Notes: generated from the sequence alone by a model not told the origin. 64,000 nucleotides of DNA from Duganella levis (GCF_009857605.1 NZ_WWCT01000016.1:62001-126000), one strand, 5' to 3'. Positions 26,677 through 35,951 are shown, numbered from the stretch's first letter. Made by a program: numbers and translations.

Positions 26677-29484
26677 TTATCCTTGCGCTAATGCGAGGAT
26701 CAGCTTGTCGATACTGTATGGCTTCAACAGCAATTGCGCGCGCTCCAGCGGCGCGTTGGGATGCTGGCCGCTGGCGTAGATGATGCGCAGTTCCGGATGC
26801 GCGGCGCGCGCCTTGGCCGCCAATACTTCGCCCGACATATCGGGCAGCGAGATATCGGTCAGCATGACGTCGACCGGATGCGCGGCCAGCAGCGCCAGTG
26901 CACTGGCGGCATCGCCAGCCGCATGCACCTGATGGCCGAGCAGTTCCAGCAGCTCGGCGGTGGTGTCGCGCAGCTCCGGCTCGTCCTCCACCAGCAGGAT
27001 GCGGTTGACGCCCGCCCGCGCCGGTTCCGTCGGCGCCGGCAGCGGCGCCGCCAGTTCCGCCGTCACCTGCAATTGCTGCTGGCGATTGCCCAGCACATGG
27101 CGGATCTTGCGCGCCAGCGCTTCCCGCGTGTAGGGCTTGCCCAGCAAGTCGACGCCGGCGTCGAGCCGGCCGCCGTGGACGATGGCGTTCTCGGTATAGC
27201 CGGAGGTGAACAGCACCGCCATGCCAGGCTGCCGCTCGCGCGCCTTGCGCGCCAGGTCCGGACTGCGCAACGGACCAGGCATCACCACGTCGGTGAACAG
27301 CAGGTCGATCTGCATGCCGCTGTCGATGATGCTGAGCGCACTGGTGGCGTCGCCGGCCTTCAGCACCTGGTAACCCAGTTCGCTCAACAGCTCGACCACG
27401 GTGGCGCGCACGCCCTCGTCGTCCTCCGCCACCAGAATGGTCTCCTTGCCGCCGATGATGGCGCGGGTTTCCGGCGGCAGCGGCGCATCCTCGGCCTCCG
27501 TGGAGCGCGGCAGGTACAGCTTGACGGTGGTGCCGTTACCCAGCTCACTGTAGATCTTCACATGCCCGCCCGACTGGCGCGCAAAGCCGTACACCATCGA
27601 CAGCCCGAGGCCACTGCCCTTGCCTTCCGGCTTGGTGGAGAAGAAAGGATCGAAGGCTTGTTCCAGCACTTCCGGCGTCATGCCGGTACCGGTGTCGCTG
27701 ACGGCGATCATCACGTACTGGCCGGGATGCAGCTCCGGATGCGCCAGCGCGTAGGCATCGTCCAGATAGGCGTTGCCGACTTCAATCGTCAGCTTGCCGG
27801 CGCCGTCCATCGCATCGCGCGCATTGATGCACAGGTTGAGCACCGCGTTTTCCACCTGTGTGGTATCGACCAGCGTATTCCACAAGCCGCCGGAAATCAC
27901 CATCTCGACCTCGATCTCCTCGCCCAGACTGCGGCGCAGCATGTCTTCCATGCCGGCGATGAAGCGGCCGATCTTGACCACGCGCGGATCGAGCGCCTGG
28001 CGGCGACCGAAGGCCAGCAGGTAGCTGGCCAGCCGCGCACCGCGCGTGACGCCGGCCAGCGCGTTGTCCAGCCGCCGCTCGGCGCGCGCATTGCCGGCCA
28101 CGTCGCCGGCCAGCAGTTGCAGGTTGCCGGAGATGACCTGCAACAGATTGTTAAAGTCATGCGCCACGCCGCCGGTCAGTTTGCCGATGGCTTCCATTTT
28201 CTGCGACTGCTGGAGCGCGGCGGCGGTGCGCTTCATCTCTTCCGCCGCGGCCCGTTCCGCCGTCATGTCGCGGCCCACGGCGTGCACAAAGCGCGCGTCC
28301 GGGGCCGCCGTCCACGCCAGGATGGCATAGCCGCCGCCCTTGCGCTGCGTGCGGTTCTCGAATTTGAAGGTGACAGCGCCGCTGGCCAGCGACGCCATTT
28401 CCGCCTTGGACGCGTCCAGGTCATCGCGATGGATCAGGGTGTACACCGAGGTGCCCACCACTTCGGCCGGCTCCCAGCCCAGCAGGCGGGTAAAGGCCGG
28501 GTTGATAGCTTTGACCCAGCCTTCCAGGTCCGTCACCATCATCACGTCGGTGGAATATTGCCACATGCGGTCGCGCTCTGCGGTGCGCTCGGCCACCTGC
28601 CGTTGCAACATGGCGGCGGTCGATTTCTGGTCCTGGATGTCGGTATTGGTGCCGACCCAGCGCTGCACCACGCCTTGCGCGTCGACGATGGGCTGCGCGC
28701 GCACCAGGTGCCAGCGCCAGTCGCCATCGGCGCGGCGGATGCGGAATTCGGTTTCATAGGTCTGGGCAGCGGCAATCGCAGCAAACCATAAATCGCCGGC
28801 GGCGTCGCGGTCGTCGTCATGCACCATCTGGCGCCAGCGCTCGCGGTCCATCTCTCCCGCCGGCGTGCCGGTATAGCGATACACCTGATCGTTGAACCAG
28901 TCGACGATGCCGTCGGCGCTGGAAGTCCACACCTGGTTAGGCATGGTCTGGGCCAGCGTGCGGAAGGTGTTCTCACTAGCGCGCAGACGCTCACTCTCCT
29001 CCTGCAGCGCGCGCTCCGCCTTGACCTTGGCCGATGTCTCGATGACGATCGCCATCACGCCGACCGGCACGCCCGCCTCGTCAAGGATCGGCGAGTAGTC
29101 GAGATTCATCCATACCTGTTCCGGCTTGCCGGAGCGGTGGAGCGTCAGCTCCTGGTCGACGTAAGCCAGCGTGTCGCCGGCCAGCCCCACCTTCAGCACA
29201 TGGTCGTTGAAGTCGGCCACCTCGGCCCAGCCCTCGCGCACATTGGTGCCCAGCAGCTGTGGGTGACGGCCGCCGGCAAACAGCGAATAAGCGTCGTTAT
29301 AAATCATCACCCCCGGCTCGCCCCACAGCGTGACGATCGGCACCGGCGAGCGCAAAATCAACGCCACCGTAGTTTGCAGCGATTGCGGCCAGCCGGCCAT
29401 CGGCCCCAGCGCAGTCTGGCTCCAGTCGTAGGCAGCGATGATGTGCGCGAGTTGGCCGCCGCCTTGCAGGAATGGTGGAGTCAC
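26677..29484 (-). CDS. PAS-containing soluble hybrid histidine kinase with two receivers
   Basis: About 935 residues from the GTG at 29484; the frame is open to a TTG at 29574 and an ATG at 29565, but family members begin close to FLQGGGQLAHIIAAYDWSQTALGP. An N-terminal PAS/GAF-like region is followed by two or three PAS domains (e.g. FRTLAQTMPNQVWTSSADG; YSTDVMMVTDLEGWVKAINPAF). HisKA follows with His in GGVAHDFNNLLQVISG, the subtype found in CckA-like kinases, then HATPase_c (GLGLSMVYGFARQSGG) and two receivers (LVAEDDEG...LLFTDVVMPG; LLVEDEPE...MLTDISLPDMSG). There is no membrane segment. It is divergent from fur. Partner and signal are unknown. Confidence 0.92.
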   Translation of the reverse strand: MTPPFLQGGGQLAHIIAAYDWSQTALGPMAGWPQSLQTTVALILRSPVPIVTLWGEPGVMIYNDAYSLFAGGRHPQLLGTNVREGWAEVADFNDHVLKVGLAGDTLAYVDQELTLHRSGKPEQVWMNLDYSPILDEAGVPVGVMAIVIETSAKVKAERALQEESERLRASENTFRTLAQTMPNQVWTSSADGIVDWFNDQVYRYTGTPAGEMDRERWRQMVHDDDRDAAGDLWFAAIAAAQTYETEFRIRRADGDWRWHLVRAQPIVDAQGVVQRWVGTNTDIQDQKSTAAMLQRQVAERTAERDRMWQYSTDVMMVTDLEGWVKAINPAFTRLLGWEPAEVVGTSVYTLIHRDDLDASKAEMASLASGAVTFKFENRTQRKGGGYAILAWTAAPDARFVHAVGRDMTAERAAAEEMKRTAAALQQSQKMEAIGKLTGGVAHDFNNLLQVISGNLQLLAGDVAGNARAERRLDNALAGVTRGARLASYLLAFGRRQALDPRVVKIGRFIAGMEDMLRRSLGEEIEVEMVISGGLWNTLVDTTQVENAVLNLCINARDAMDGAGKLTIEVGNAYLDDAYALAHPELHPGQYVMIAVSDTGTGMTPEVLEQAFDPFFSTKPEGKGSGLGLSMVYGFARQSGGHVKIYSELGNGTTVKLYLPRSTEAEDAPLPPETRAIIGGKETILVAEDDEGVRATVVELLSELGYQVLKAGDATSALSIIDSGMQIDLLFTDVVMPGPLRSPDLARKARERQPGMAVLFTSGYTENAIVHGGRLDAGVDLLGKPYTREALARKIRHVLGNRQQQLQVTAELAAPLPAPTEPARAGVNRILLVEDEPELRDTTAELLELLGHQVHAAGDAASALALLAAHPVDVMLTDISLPDMSGEVLAAKARAAHPELRIIYASGQHPNAPLERAQLLLKPYSIDKLILALAQG

Positions 29485-29596
29485 AGGGAAAACAGGAATA
29501 AATAAGGTTGCTGGATTATAGCTTTGTCTAATACAGAAAAAACGCACACTGCTGCAATCGTGCATTGCTAACAAAATAAATTTCAGCTAACATGGT

Positions 29597-29615
29597 GAGA
29601 ATAGGAATCATTATC
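29597..29615 (+). promoter_or_regulatory. Fur box in front of fur
   Basis: The 19 bases match the E. coli Fur consensus at 15 positions, including the right half AATCATTATC in full. The site ends 12 bases before the ATG, where it overlaps the probable promoter. This suggests that Fur represses its own gene. Confidence 0.8.
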
Positions 29616-29627
29616 ATATAGAGACAC

Positions 29628-30080
29628 ATGGATATCCCTCAAGAATTGCGCAAACTCGGCTTGAAAGCCACCCTGCCCCGGTTACGCATCCTGCAATTGT
29701 TCCAGGAATCGAAGAGCAAGCACCTGAGCGCGGACGATGTGTATCGCCTGCTACACGATGAAAATATCGACATGGGCCTGGCCACGGTCTACCGCGTGCT
29801 GATGCAGTTTGCCGATGCCGGCATCCTGATTCGCCGCCATTTCGAGTCGGTGGCGTCGGTGTTTGAACTGAACGAAGGCGGCCACCACGACCACCTGATC
29901 TGCACCAACTGCGGCAAGATGGAAGAATTCCTCGACGCCGAAATCGAGCAGCGTCAGGAGGCCGTGGCGGCGGAGCGCAACTTCGTGCTGCACGAGCACT
30001 CGCTGTCGCTGTACGGCTTTTGCGGCGACTGCGCCGCCAGCATCAAGCCGATGGGCGCCAAGAAGCTGCGGCGTTCCTGA
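29628..30080 (+). CDS. fur: Ferric uptake regulator
   Basis: A 150-residue iron-responsive repressor. The winged helix is at residues ~1-85 (LRKLGLKATLPRLRILQLF; SADDVYRLL; MGLATVYRVLMQFADAGI). The metal-binding motif HHDHLIC is at 86-92, with the structural-zinc type pairs C92/C95 and C132/C135. Length and motifs fit Fur rather than Zur or PerR. A Fur box directly upstream suggests self-repression. It could also regulate the TonB receptor at 19907. The 3' end overlaps the convergent LysR gene by 38 bases. Confidence 0.94.
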   Translation: MDIPQELRKLGLKATLPRLRILQLFQESKSKHLSADDVYRLLHDENIDMGLATVYRVLMQFADAGILIRRHFESVASVFELNEGGHHDHLICTNCGKMEEFLDAEIEQRQEAVAAERNFVLHEHSLSLYGFCGDCAASIKPMGAKKLRRS

Positions 30081-30960
30081 ACAGCTCTTCCACAAAGTCG
30101 ACAAACACCTTGATTTTGGCGGCGCGCTGATGGCGCTGCGGGTACAGCACAGACACGTCCGGCCCGGCCGCCTGCCACGGCTCCAGCAACGGCGCCAGCG
30201 CGCCGCTGCGCAGCGGCGCAATCAGCGACACCGTCAGATGCTGCACCACGCCGCCGCCCTGCACCGCCATGGCGATCAGCGAATCCACATGGTCCATCGC
30301 CACCACGCCGCGCGGCGTGGCAGTGAACGGCTGGCCGTCCTGCTGGAAGGCCCATGGCCGGATCTGGCGCGCCTTCGGATAAACAAAGTTCAGGCATGGC
30401 AGGCGGTCCAGGTCATCCGGATGCTGCGGCTGGCCGTGCTGCGCGATGAACGACGGCGCGGCGGCGCAGATATAGCGGTTGCTGAAAATACTGCGGCCGA
30501 TCAGCGCGGAATCCGCCAGCTCGCCGATGCGCAGCATCACATCCACGCCCTCATCCACCATGTCGATCAGGCGATCGCTGGCCGTCAGGCGCACGCTCAG
30601 TTCCGGATAGGCGGCCAGGAAGCGCGGCAGGGCCGGCGCCACGTAGCCCTGCGCCAGGATGCCCGGCATGTCGACCCGCAGGCTGCCGCGCGGTTCGTGC
30701 AGTGCGTCGCTCAGGTTAGATTCCAGATCGTCCATCTCGTCCAGCAGGCGGCGCGCCTGTTCGATGCAGCGGCGGCCTTCGTCCGTCAGCGACATGCTGC
30801 GCGTGGTGCGGTTCAGCAGCCGGACGCCGAAATGCGTCTCCAGCAGGCCGATTTGATGCGTGACTGACGAAGTGGAGATCCCCAGCTTGGCCGCCGCGCG
30901 GCTGAAGCCTCCCTCATCGACCACGGCGCAAAACACCTTCAACGCATCCAGCCTGTCCAT
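30043..30960 (-). CDS. LysR-family transcriptional regulator
   Basis: A 305-residue regulator. The N-terminal winged helix (residues ~1-60) contains VVDEGGFSRAAAKLGISTSSVTHQIGLLE, and a CrgA/AaeR-type periplasmic-binding-like effector domain follows (~90-295, with GVDVMLRIGELADSALIGR). It is divergent from the quinone oxidoreductase gene at 31074, with 113 bases between them. LysR proteins normally control the divergent gene, so that is the likely target. It overlaps the end of fur. Confidence 0.92.
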   Translation of the reverse strand: MDRLDALKVFCAVVDEGGFSRAAAKLGISTSSVTHQIGLLETHFGVRLLNRTTRSMSLTDEGRRCIEQARRLLDEMDDLESNLSDALHEPRGSLRVDMPGILAQGYVAPALPRFLAAYPELSVRLTASDRLIDMVDEGVDVMLRIGELADSALIGRSIFSNRYICAAAPSFIAQHGQPQHPDDLDRLPCLNFVYPKARQIRPWAFQQDGQPFTATPRGVVAMDHVDSLIAMAVQGGGVVQHLTVSLIAPLRSGALAPLLEPWQAAGPDVSVLYPQRHQRAAKIKVFVDFVEELFRNAAASWRPSA

Positions 30961-31073
30961 CCGTTTTCTCCTTGATTATTCGCGATTGCGGGATACTGCG
31001 TCCCAGCTTGCCCTGTTTTTCCCACCACGCGGCTGCGTCAGAATGACTCCATCATCCAACGACAGGAGTCATC

Positions 31074-32063
31074 ATGCAAGCCATCGTTTTGAATACCTTC
31101 GGCACCCCGCTCACCCAACAGGATATCGCGCGTCCCGCCGCCGGCCCTGGCCAGGTGCTGGTGAAGGTGCACGCCAGCGGCGTCAATCCGCTCGACACCA
31201 AAATCGCCGCCGGCAAGGCCGATCATGCGCGCGCCGTGCTGCCGGCGGTGCTGGGCATCGACCTGGCCGGCGTGGTCGATAGCGTCGGCGACGGCGTGCA
31301 AGGCTTCGTGCCGGGCGATCGCGTCTACGGCATGACCGGTGGCGTCGGCGGCGTGGCCGGTTCGCTGGCCGACTACGCGGCGGTGGATGCGCGCCTGCTG
31401 GCCCGCATGCCGGAACAGCTGCCGATGCGCGATGCCGCCGCGCTGCCGCTGATCTTTATCACTGCATGGGAAGGTCTGGTGGACCGCGCCCGCGTCAGCG
31501 CTGGCAAAACAGTGCTGGTGCAAGGCGGCGCCGGTGGCGTCGGCCACATGGCGGTGCAACTGGCGGTGGCGCATGGCGCGCAGGTGTATGCCACCGGAAG
31601 CACCGGCCAGCGCGCTGTCATCGAAAGCCTGGGCGCCGTCTTCATCGACCGCGACACGCCGGTTGAGGACTACGTACAGCAGCACACCGGCGGCGAAGGC
31701 TTCGACATCGTCTACGACACCGTCGGCGGCGCCGTGCTGGACGCCTCGTTCCGCGCCGCGCGCCGCTATCATGGCCATGTGGTGAGCTGTCTTGGTTGGG
31801 GCACGCATGCGCTGGCGCCGCTGTCGTTCCGCGCCGCCACCTACTCCGGCGTGTTCACGCTGCTGCCGCTGATCAGCGGTGAAGGCCGCGCCCACCATGG
31901 CGACATCATGCGCGAAGCCAGCGTGGTGGCCGCCGCCGGCAAACTGAAAGTGCTGCTAGACCCGACGCGCTACACGCTGACGGCGGACAGCGTCAGCGCC
32001 GCCCATCGCGCCCTCGGCGAAGGCACGGCCAAAGGCAAAGTGGTGGTCGAGCTTACGGTATAA
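31074..32063 (+). CDS. Quinone oxidoreductase-type NADPH dehydrogenase (MDR superfamily)
   Basis: A 329-residue enzyme of the zinc-independent medium-chain dehydrogenase/reductase group. The GroES-like N-terminal domain (~1-120, ASGVNPLDTKIAAG) is followed by a Rossmann fold with the NADPH-binding GGAGGVGHMAVQLA (around residue 147). Such enzymes reduce quinones or alpha,beta-unsaturated carbonyls. The structural and catalytic zinc cysteines of alcohol dehydrogenases are absent. The strong ribosome site CAGGAG precedes the ATG. It is probably controlled by the divergent LysR. The 3' end overlaps the FecR-domain gene by 11 bases. Confidence 0.92.
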   Translation: MQAIVLNTFGTPLTQQDIARPAAGPGQVLVKVHASGVNPLDTKIAAGKADHARAVLPAVLGIDLAGVVDSVGDGVQGFVPGDRVYGMTGGVGGVAGSLADYAAVDARLLARMPEQLPMRDAAALPLIFITAWEGLVDRARVSAGKTVLVQGGAGGVGHMAVQLAVAHGAQVYATGSTGQRAVIESLGAVFIDRDTPVEDYVQQHTGGEGFDIVYDTVGGAVLDASFRAARRYHGHVVSCLGWGTHALAPLSFRAATYSGVFTLLPLISGEGRAHHGDIMREASVVAAAGKLKVLLDPTRYTLTADSVSAAHRALGEGTAKGKVVVELTV

Positions 32064-32700
32064 GCGTATCCGCCTCGCCGAAGGAAGCCGGCGGTGCGAA
32101 CTGCATGCCCGGATTGGCGAACATCTTGACCGGTTTGGAGCGGTCATCCTTGATGTAGCCAAACTGCCCCGGATCGTAACGGAACTCGCCGGCGCTGTTG
32201 ACGATGGAGATGCCGCCGGCGCTGACATGCACATGCAGGCCCGGCTCCAGGCCGGACACCGGCGCCGTCAGGTACTCCAGGAAGAAGGTGGTACCGCGAA
32301 TGCCGATGGTGGCGCTAGGCGTTTTGACCGCAAACTTTTCCTTGCTGCGCTTACCCAGCAAGCCGGTCACCGAACGCAAACCGCCTTTCACCAGCGTGAA
32401 GTCGGCGCGGTCGCTTTCCGGCTTGGTGCTGTCGAACGAGAACTGGTCGACCACCACCGTGGTCCCCGGCTTCAGCGTCAACTCGCTGTTATCGATGAAG
32501 CGCACCAGCGCGTAGGCGCCGGCGGCGGTGACCAGCGTATCGCCGCTCTCCACCTCCGACTTGGCCTGCAAGGCCTTGACCGCGCCAGACGGCGAACGCG
32601 CGCTCATCGCGCCACTCACCTGCACCACCACGCCCGCCACCTGCGCCGCCATGGCGCAAGTAGCAGCGCCCCACAGCAGCAACGCCACCAGTATTCGCAT
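32053..32700 (-). CDS. FecR-domain exported protein
   Basis: A 215-residue protein with a signal peptide (VALLLWGAATCAMAA, ~4-18). A FecR domain covers ~25-150 (VESGDTLVTAAGAYALVRFIDNSELTLKPGTTVVVDQFSFD in outline; FAVKTPSATIGIRGTTFFLEY). In this family version there is no transmembrane anti-sigma segment, and no ECF sigma gene is near, so it is not a classical FecR regulator; exported FecR-domain proteins are often of unknown function. The upstream frame extends 96 bases but without signal peptide or ribosome site. It lies just after the two Old Yellow Enzyme genes. Confidence 0.85.
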   Translation of the reverse strand: MRILVALLLWGAATCAMAAQVAGVVVQVSGAMSARSPSGAVKALQAKSEVESGDTLVTAAGAYALVRFIDNSELTLKPGTTVVVDQFSFDSTKPESDRADFTLVKGGLRSVTGLLGKRSKEKFAVKTPSATIGIRGTTFFLEYLTAPVSGLEPGLHVHVSAGGISIVNSAGEFRYDPGQFGYIKDDRSKPVKMFANPGMQFAPPASFGEADTLIP

Positions 32701-32732
32701 ACGACACCTGTACAAGATATGAACAGGCGGTT

Positions 32733-33830
32733 TTATACCACGGATGCCGGCTCGTGGAACGGATAATCGGTGTAGCCCACATGCGTGCCGCCCCAAAATG
32801 CCGAGCGGTCGTAGGCGTTCAACGGCAAACGGTGCTTCAGGCGATATGGCAGGTCCGGATTGGAAGCGAAGAAGCGGCCGAAGGCAACCAGGTCGGCATC
32901 GCCCTTGCGCAGCACCGCCTCGGCGCCCTCGCCATCGAATCCGCCGGCCGCGATAATGGCGCCGCTGAATACTTTGCGCAGCATCTCGGCAGCCACCGGC
33001 GGGCGATCATCCAGCGTCTCCACACCTTTGACGCGCGGCTCGATGATGTGCAGATAAGCCAGGCCAAAATTATCCAGCGCGCGCGCGGCATGGCTGAAGG
33101 TCGCCTGCGGATCGGAATCCGACACCGATCCCCACTGCCCGCTCGGCGACAGGCGCACGCCAACCCTGTCCGCGCCCCACACCGACACCAGCACTTCCGC
33201 CAGCTCCAGCATCAAGCGCGCCCGCTTGGCGATGCTGCCGCCATAGGCATCGGTGCGCAGGTTGGTGCCGTCCTGCAGGAAGGTATCCACCAGATAGCCG
33301 TTGGCGGCGTGCAGTTCGACGCCATCCAGTCCCGCCGCCTTGGCGCGTTCGGCGGCGCGGCGATAGTAACCGATCACGCGCTGGATTTCCTCCACATCGA
33401 TGGCGCGATGCGGCGAGGCCGGCACCCAGCCGTCCTGCGTCAGCACGTCGGTCTCGAACGGCACCACCGACGGTGCGATCGGCAGCGGACCGCCTGTCAG
33501 GTCAACGTGCGACTGGCGGCCATCATGCCCAAGCTGCATGAACAGCAGGCCACCCTTGTCATGCACCGCATCGGCGATCTTGCGCCAGCCGGGAATGTGG
33601 TGATCCTCATAGATCCCCGGCGCACCCAGATAGCCACGGCTGTCGCACGAAACGTGCGTGGATTCCGTAATGATCAAACCTCCGGCCGACGCCCGTTGAC
33701 GGTAATACTCCACCATCAATTCACTCGGGCTGTCGTCGGCGTTGGCGCGCAGGCGCGTGGTCGGTGCATGTACCACGCGATGCGACAAGGCACGGCCGCT
33801 GAAGCGCAGTGGCGTAAATAATTTATCCAT
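32733..33830 (-). CDS. Old Yellow Enzyme family alkene reductase (copy 1)
   Basis: A 365-residue FMN-dependent TIM-barrel ene-reductase of the NemA/XenB group. It reduces activated C=C bonds or nitro groups with NAD(P)H. The substrate-binding His/Asn pair is seen in ELHAANGYL, followed by TFLQDGTNLRTDAYGGS; the N-terminal VVHAPTTRLRA replaces the usual VLAPLTRMRA. The C-terminal GRFFASNPDLPYRL and GGTHVGYTDYPF are typical. The start directly abuts the stop of the paralogue upstream, so both are one operon. The N-terminal replacement may alter the FMN-side pocket. Confidence 0.93.
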   Translation of the reverse strand: MDKLFTPLRFSGRALSHRVVHAPTTRLRANADDSPSELMVEYYRQRASAGGLIITESTHVSCDSRGYLGAPGIYEDHHIPGWRKIADAVHDKGGLLFMQLGHDGRQSHVDLTGGPLPIAPSVVPFETDVLTQDGWVPASPHRAIDVEEIQRVIGYYRRAAERAKAAGLDGVELHAANGYLVDTFLQDGTNLRTDAYGGSIAKRARLMLELAEVLVSVWGADRVGVRLSPSGQWGSVSDSDPQATFSHAARALDNFGLAYLHIIEPRVKGVETLDDRPPVAAEMLRKVFSGAIIAAGGFDGEGAEAVLRKGDADLVAFGRFFASNPDLPYRLKHRLPLNAYDRSAFWGGTHVGYTDYPFHEPASVV

Positions 33831-34940
33831 TTACGCTGCCAGCGACTCGGGTTGATAGAACGGATAGTCGGTATAGCCCACTGCCGTGCCGCCGAAGAAG
33901 CTAGGACGGTCGTAGTCGTTCAACGGCCAGCCGTTGCGCAGGCGTGCTGGCAGGTCCGGGTTGGCGATGAAGTGGCGGCCGAATGCCACCAGGTCGGCGT
34001 CGCCCGCTTGCAGGATCGCTTCGGCCGCCGCGCCGTCAAAGCCGCCAGCGGCGATGATCGTGCCGGCGTAATGCTTGCGGATCAGTTGCGCGGCCACCGG
34101 CGCCTGGTTCTTGCTCTCGTCCTCGATATTGCCGGCGATGCGCGGCTCGATCAGGTGCAGGTAAGCCAGCTTCAGGCCAGCCAGCTGCTGCGCCACGTAG
34201 GTGAACAGGCCTTCCGGATCGCGGTCCGACATATCGCCCCAATTGCCGCTTGGGCCGATGCGCACCGCCACCTTGTCGCTGCCCCAGACCGAAATCACGG
34301 CACGGGTGGCGTCCAGCAGGAAGCGCGCGCGGTTCTCGAAAGAGCCGCCGTAGATATCGGTGCGCTTGTTGCTACCGTCCTGCAGGAACTGGTCGAACAG
34401 ATAGCCGTTGGCCGCGTGCAGCTCGACGCCATCGAAGCCGGCCTCTTTGCCGCGTGCCGCCGCCTGGCGGAAGTTCTCCACCAGGCCTTCGATTTCCGCA
34501 ATGGTCAGTGCGCGGTTGGGCGTATTGGCCACCCAGCCTTCCGTGGTATAGGCCACGCCGCCGTGCGGCACTTCCGACGGCCCGACCGGAATGCTGCCGG
34601 CCGGTTGCACATCCTTGTTGGACTGGCGGCCGGCGTGGTACAGCTGCAAAAAGATCTTGCCGCCCCTGGCTTGCACGGCGTCGGTGACCTGCTTCCAGCC
34701 GGCGATCTGGCTGTCTTCATATAGGCCCGGTGCGCCGAGGTAGCCGTTGCCGTTTTCGGCGGCGATGGTCGCTTCGCCGATCAGGAAGCCGCCCGGCGAG
34801 GTGCGCTGAGCATAGTATTCCGCCATCAGCGCGCCAGGGCGGGCGCCAGCTTCGGCGCGCATGCGGGTCAGCGGCGCCAGCACCACGCGGTGGTTGAAAG
34901 TGTAAGGGCCTACGGTAACTGCGGACATCAGCTTGTTCAT
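33831..34940 (-). CDS. Old Yellow Enzyme family alkene reductase (copy 2)
   Basis: A 369-residue paralogue of the next gene downstream, with canonical VVLAPLTRMRA, the His/Asn pair in ELHAANGYL, and GRHFIANPDLPARL with GGTAVGYTDYPFY at the C-terminus. The chosen ATG has GGAG upstream; the frame continues 48 bases further but without a ribosome site. It is divergent from a LysR gene, with a 126-base gap containing a LysR-type palindrome. Tandem genes with the same fold suggest duplication followed by a change in substrate range. Confidence 0.94.
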   Translation of the reverse strand: MNKLMSAVTVGPYTFNHRVVLAPLTRMRAEAGARPGALMAEYYAQRTSPGGFLIGEATIAAENGNGYLGAPGLYEDSQIAGWKQVTDAVQARGGKIFLQLYHAGRQSNKDVQPAGSIPVGPSEVPHGGVAYTTEGWVANTPNRALTIAEIEGLVENFRQAAARGKEAGFDGVELHAANGYLFDQFLQDGSNKRTDIYGGSFENRARFLLDATRAVISVWGSDKVAVRIGPSGNWGDMSDRDPEGLFTYVAQQLAGLKLAYLHLIEPRIAGNIEDESKNQAPVAAQLIRKHYAGTIIAAGGFDGAAAEAILQAGDADLVAFGRHFIANPDLPARLRNGWPLNDYDRPSFFGGTAVGYTDYPFYQPESLAA

Positions 34941-35003
34941 GATTTTCTCCAGTGAGATTGCGATGGAGGGAATATACGGACTGACCAATTGAAGATAAAT
35001 AGG

Positions 35004-35017
35004 CTTGCATTCGCAAG
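35004..35017. promoter_or_regulatory. Candidate LysR site between the OYE genes and LysR
   Basis: Perfect 5-base arms CTTGC and GCAAG with a 4-base spacer lie in the middle of the 126-base divergent region. The shape fits the T-Nx-A half-site symmetry of LysR operators. Only symmetry and position support it. Confidence 0.4.
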
Positions 35018-35066
35018 ATATCGGACAGATACTTCCGCAATCACACCAGCATTAGGAAAAAACAAG

Positions 35067-35951
35067 ATGGACAGCCTTAGCGGAATTTCGATGTTCGTCA
35101 CCGTGGCCGAGATGCGCAGCTTTACCAGGGCTGCGGCGCACTTCGGCGTGTCGTCGTCCGCCGTCGGCAAGAGCATCGCCCGCATGGAAGAGCGGCTGCG
35201 GGTGCGCCTGTTCCACCGCAGCACCCGCAGCATCACGCTGACGGCGGAGGGCCAGCTATTCCTGGAGCGCTGCCGCCGCATCCTCAGCGAGGTGGAGGCG
35301 GCAGAGGCGGAATTATCTGAATTGTCGGGCACACCGAGCGGCCGACTGCGCGTCAGCGCGCCGCAGTTGACCGGATTGCTGATGCCGACCATGACAGGTT
35401 TCATGCGCCGCTATCCCGATATCGCGCTGGATATCGACCTTTCCGACCGCATGGTGGACATCATCGAGGAAGGCTTCGATGCCGTCATCCGCACCGGTGC
35501 GCAGAGCGATTCCCGGCTGGCGTCGCGCCGCATCGGCTCCTGCAAGCAGGTAGTAGTGGCAGCGGCCAGCTATTTACAGCAGCACGGCACGCCATCGCAT
35601 CCATCCGAACTGGCGCAGCATGCCTGCCTGCTGCATAAATTCCCGGCCACCGGCCGCATCGAGCGCTGGCCCTTCCGGCTGGCCGAAGGCGTCGCCGATC
35701 CGCTGCTGAAGGAGCGTATGACCTGCACCACCATCGAAGCAATCACCTATGCGCTGCTGGAGGGCGAAGGCATCGCTTTCCTGCCTACCTTCATCGTCGA
35801 CGATGAGCTGAAAACCGGCCGCCTGCAGATTATCCTGGAAGACTATATGGACCAGACGGTGACCTTCTCCATGCTGTGGCCAGCCAGCCGCCACGCCTCG
35901 CCCAAGCTGCGCGCCTTCATCGATTACGTGGTGGCGAATATGCGTATTTAG
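35067..35951 (+). CDS. LysR-family regulator of the tandem OYE genes
   Basis: A 294-residue regulator. The helix-turn-helix (VTVAEMRSFTRAAAHFGVSSSAVGKSIARME in outline, residues ~10-40) is followed by an effector domain with GRLRVSAPQLTG and EGFDAVIRTG. The start is the ATG at 35067 after TAGGAAAA. Its position divergent from the OYE pair makes them the likely targets. Members of this type (DhcR/PA0477-like) often respond to electrophiles or the substrates of adjacent reductases, which is inference. Confidence 0.92.
   Translation: MDSLSGISMFVTVAEMRSFTRAAAHFGVSSSAVGKSIARMEERLRVRLFHRSTRSITLTAEGQLFLERCRRILSEVEAAEAELSELSGTPSGRLRVSAPQLTGLLMPTMTGFMRRYPDIALDIDLSDRMVDIIEEGFDAVIRTGAQSDSRLASRRIGSCKQVVVAAASYLQQHGTPSHPSELAQHACLLHKFPATGRIERWPFRLAEGVADPLLKERMTCTTIEAITYALLEGEGIAFLPTFIVDDELKTGRLQIILEDYMDQTVTFSMLWPASRHASPKLRAFIDYVVANMRI

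Noticed and set aside
26734-28791. A 685-residue open frame on the plus strand
   Set aside because: It is antisense to the PAS hybrid kinase with HisKA and two receivers, and it has no recognisable domain.
29485-29574. An N-terminal extension of the PAS hybrid kinase from a TTG or ATG upstream
   Set aside because: The extra 30 residues contain nothing matching the family start and no ribosome site is seen, so the GTG at 29484 was preferred. Still uncertain.
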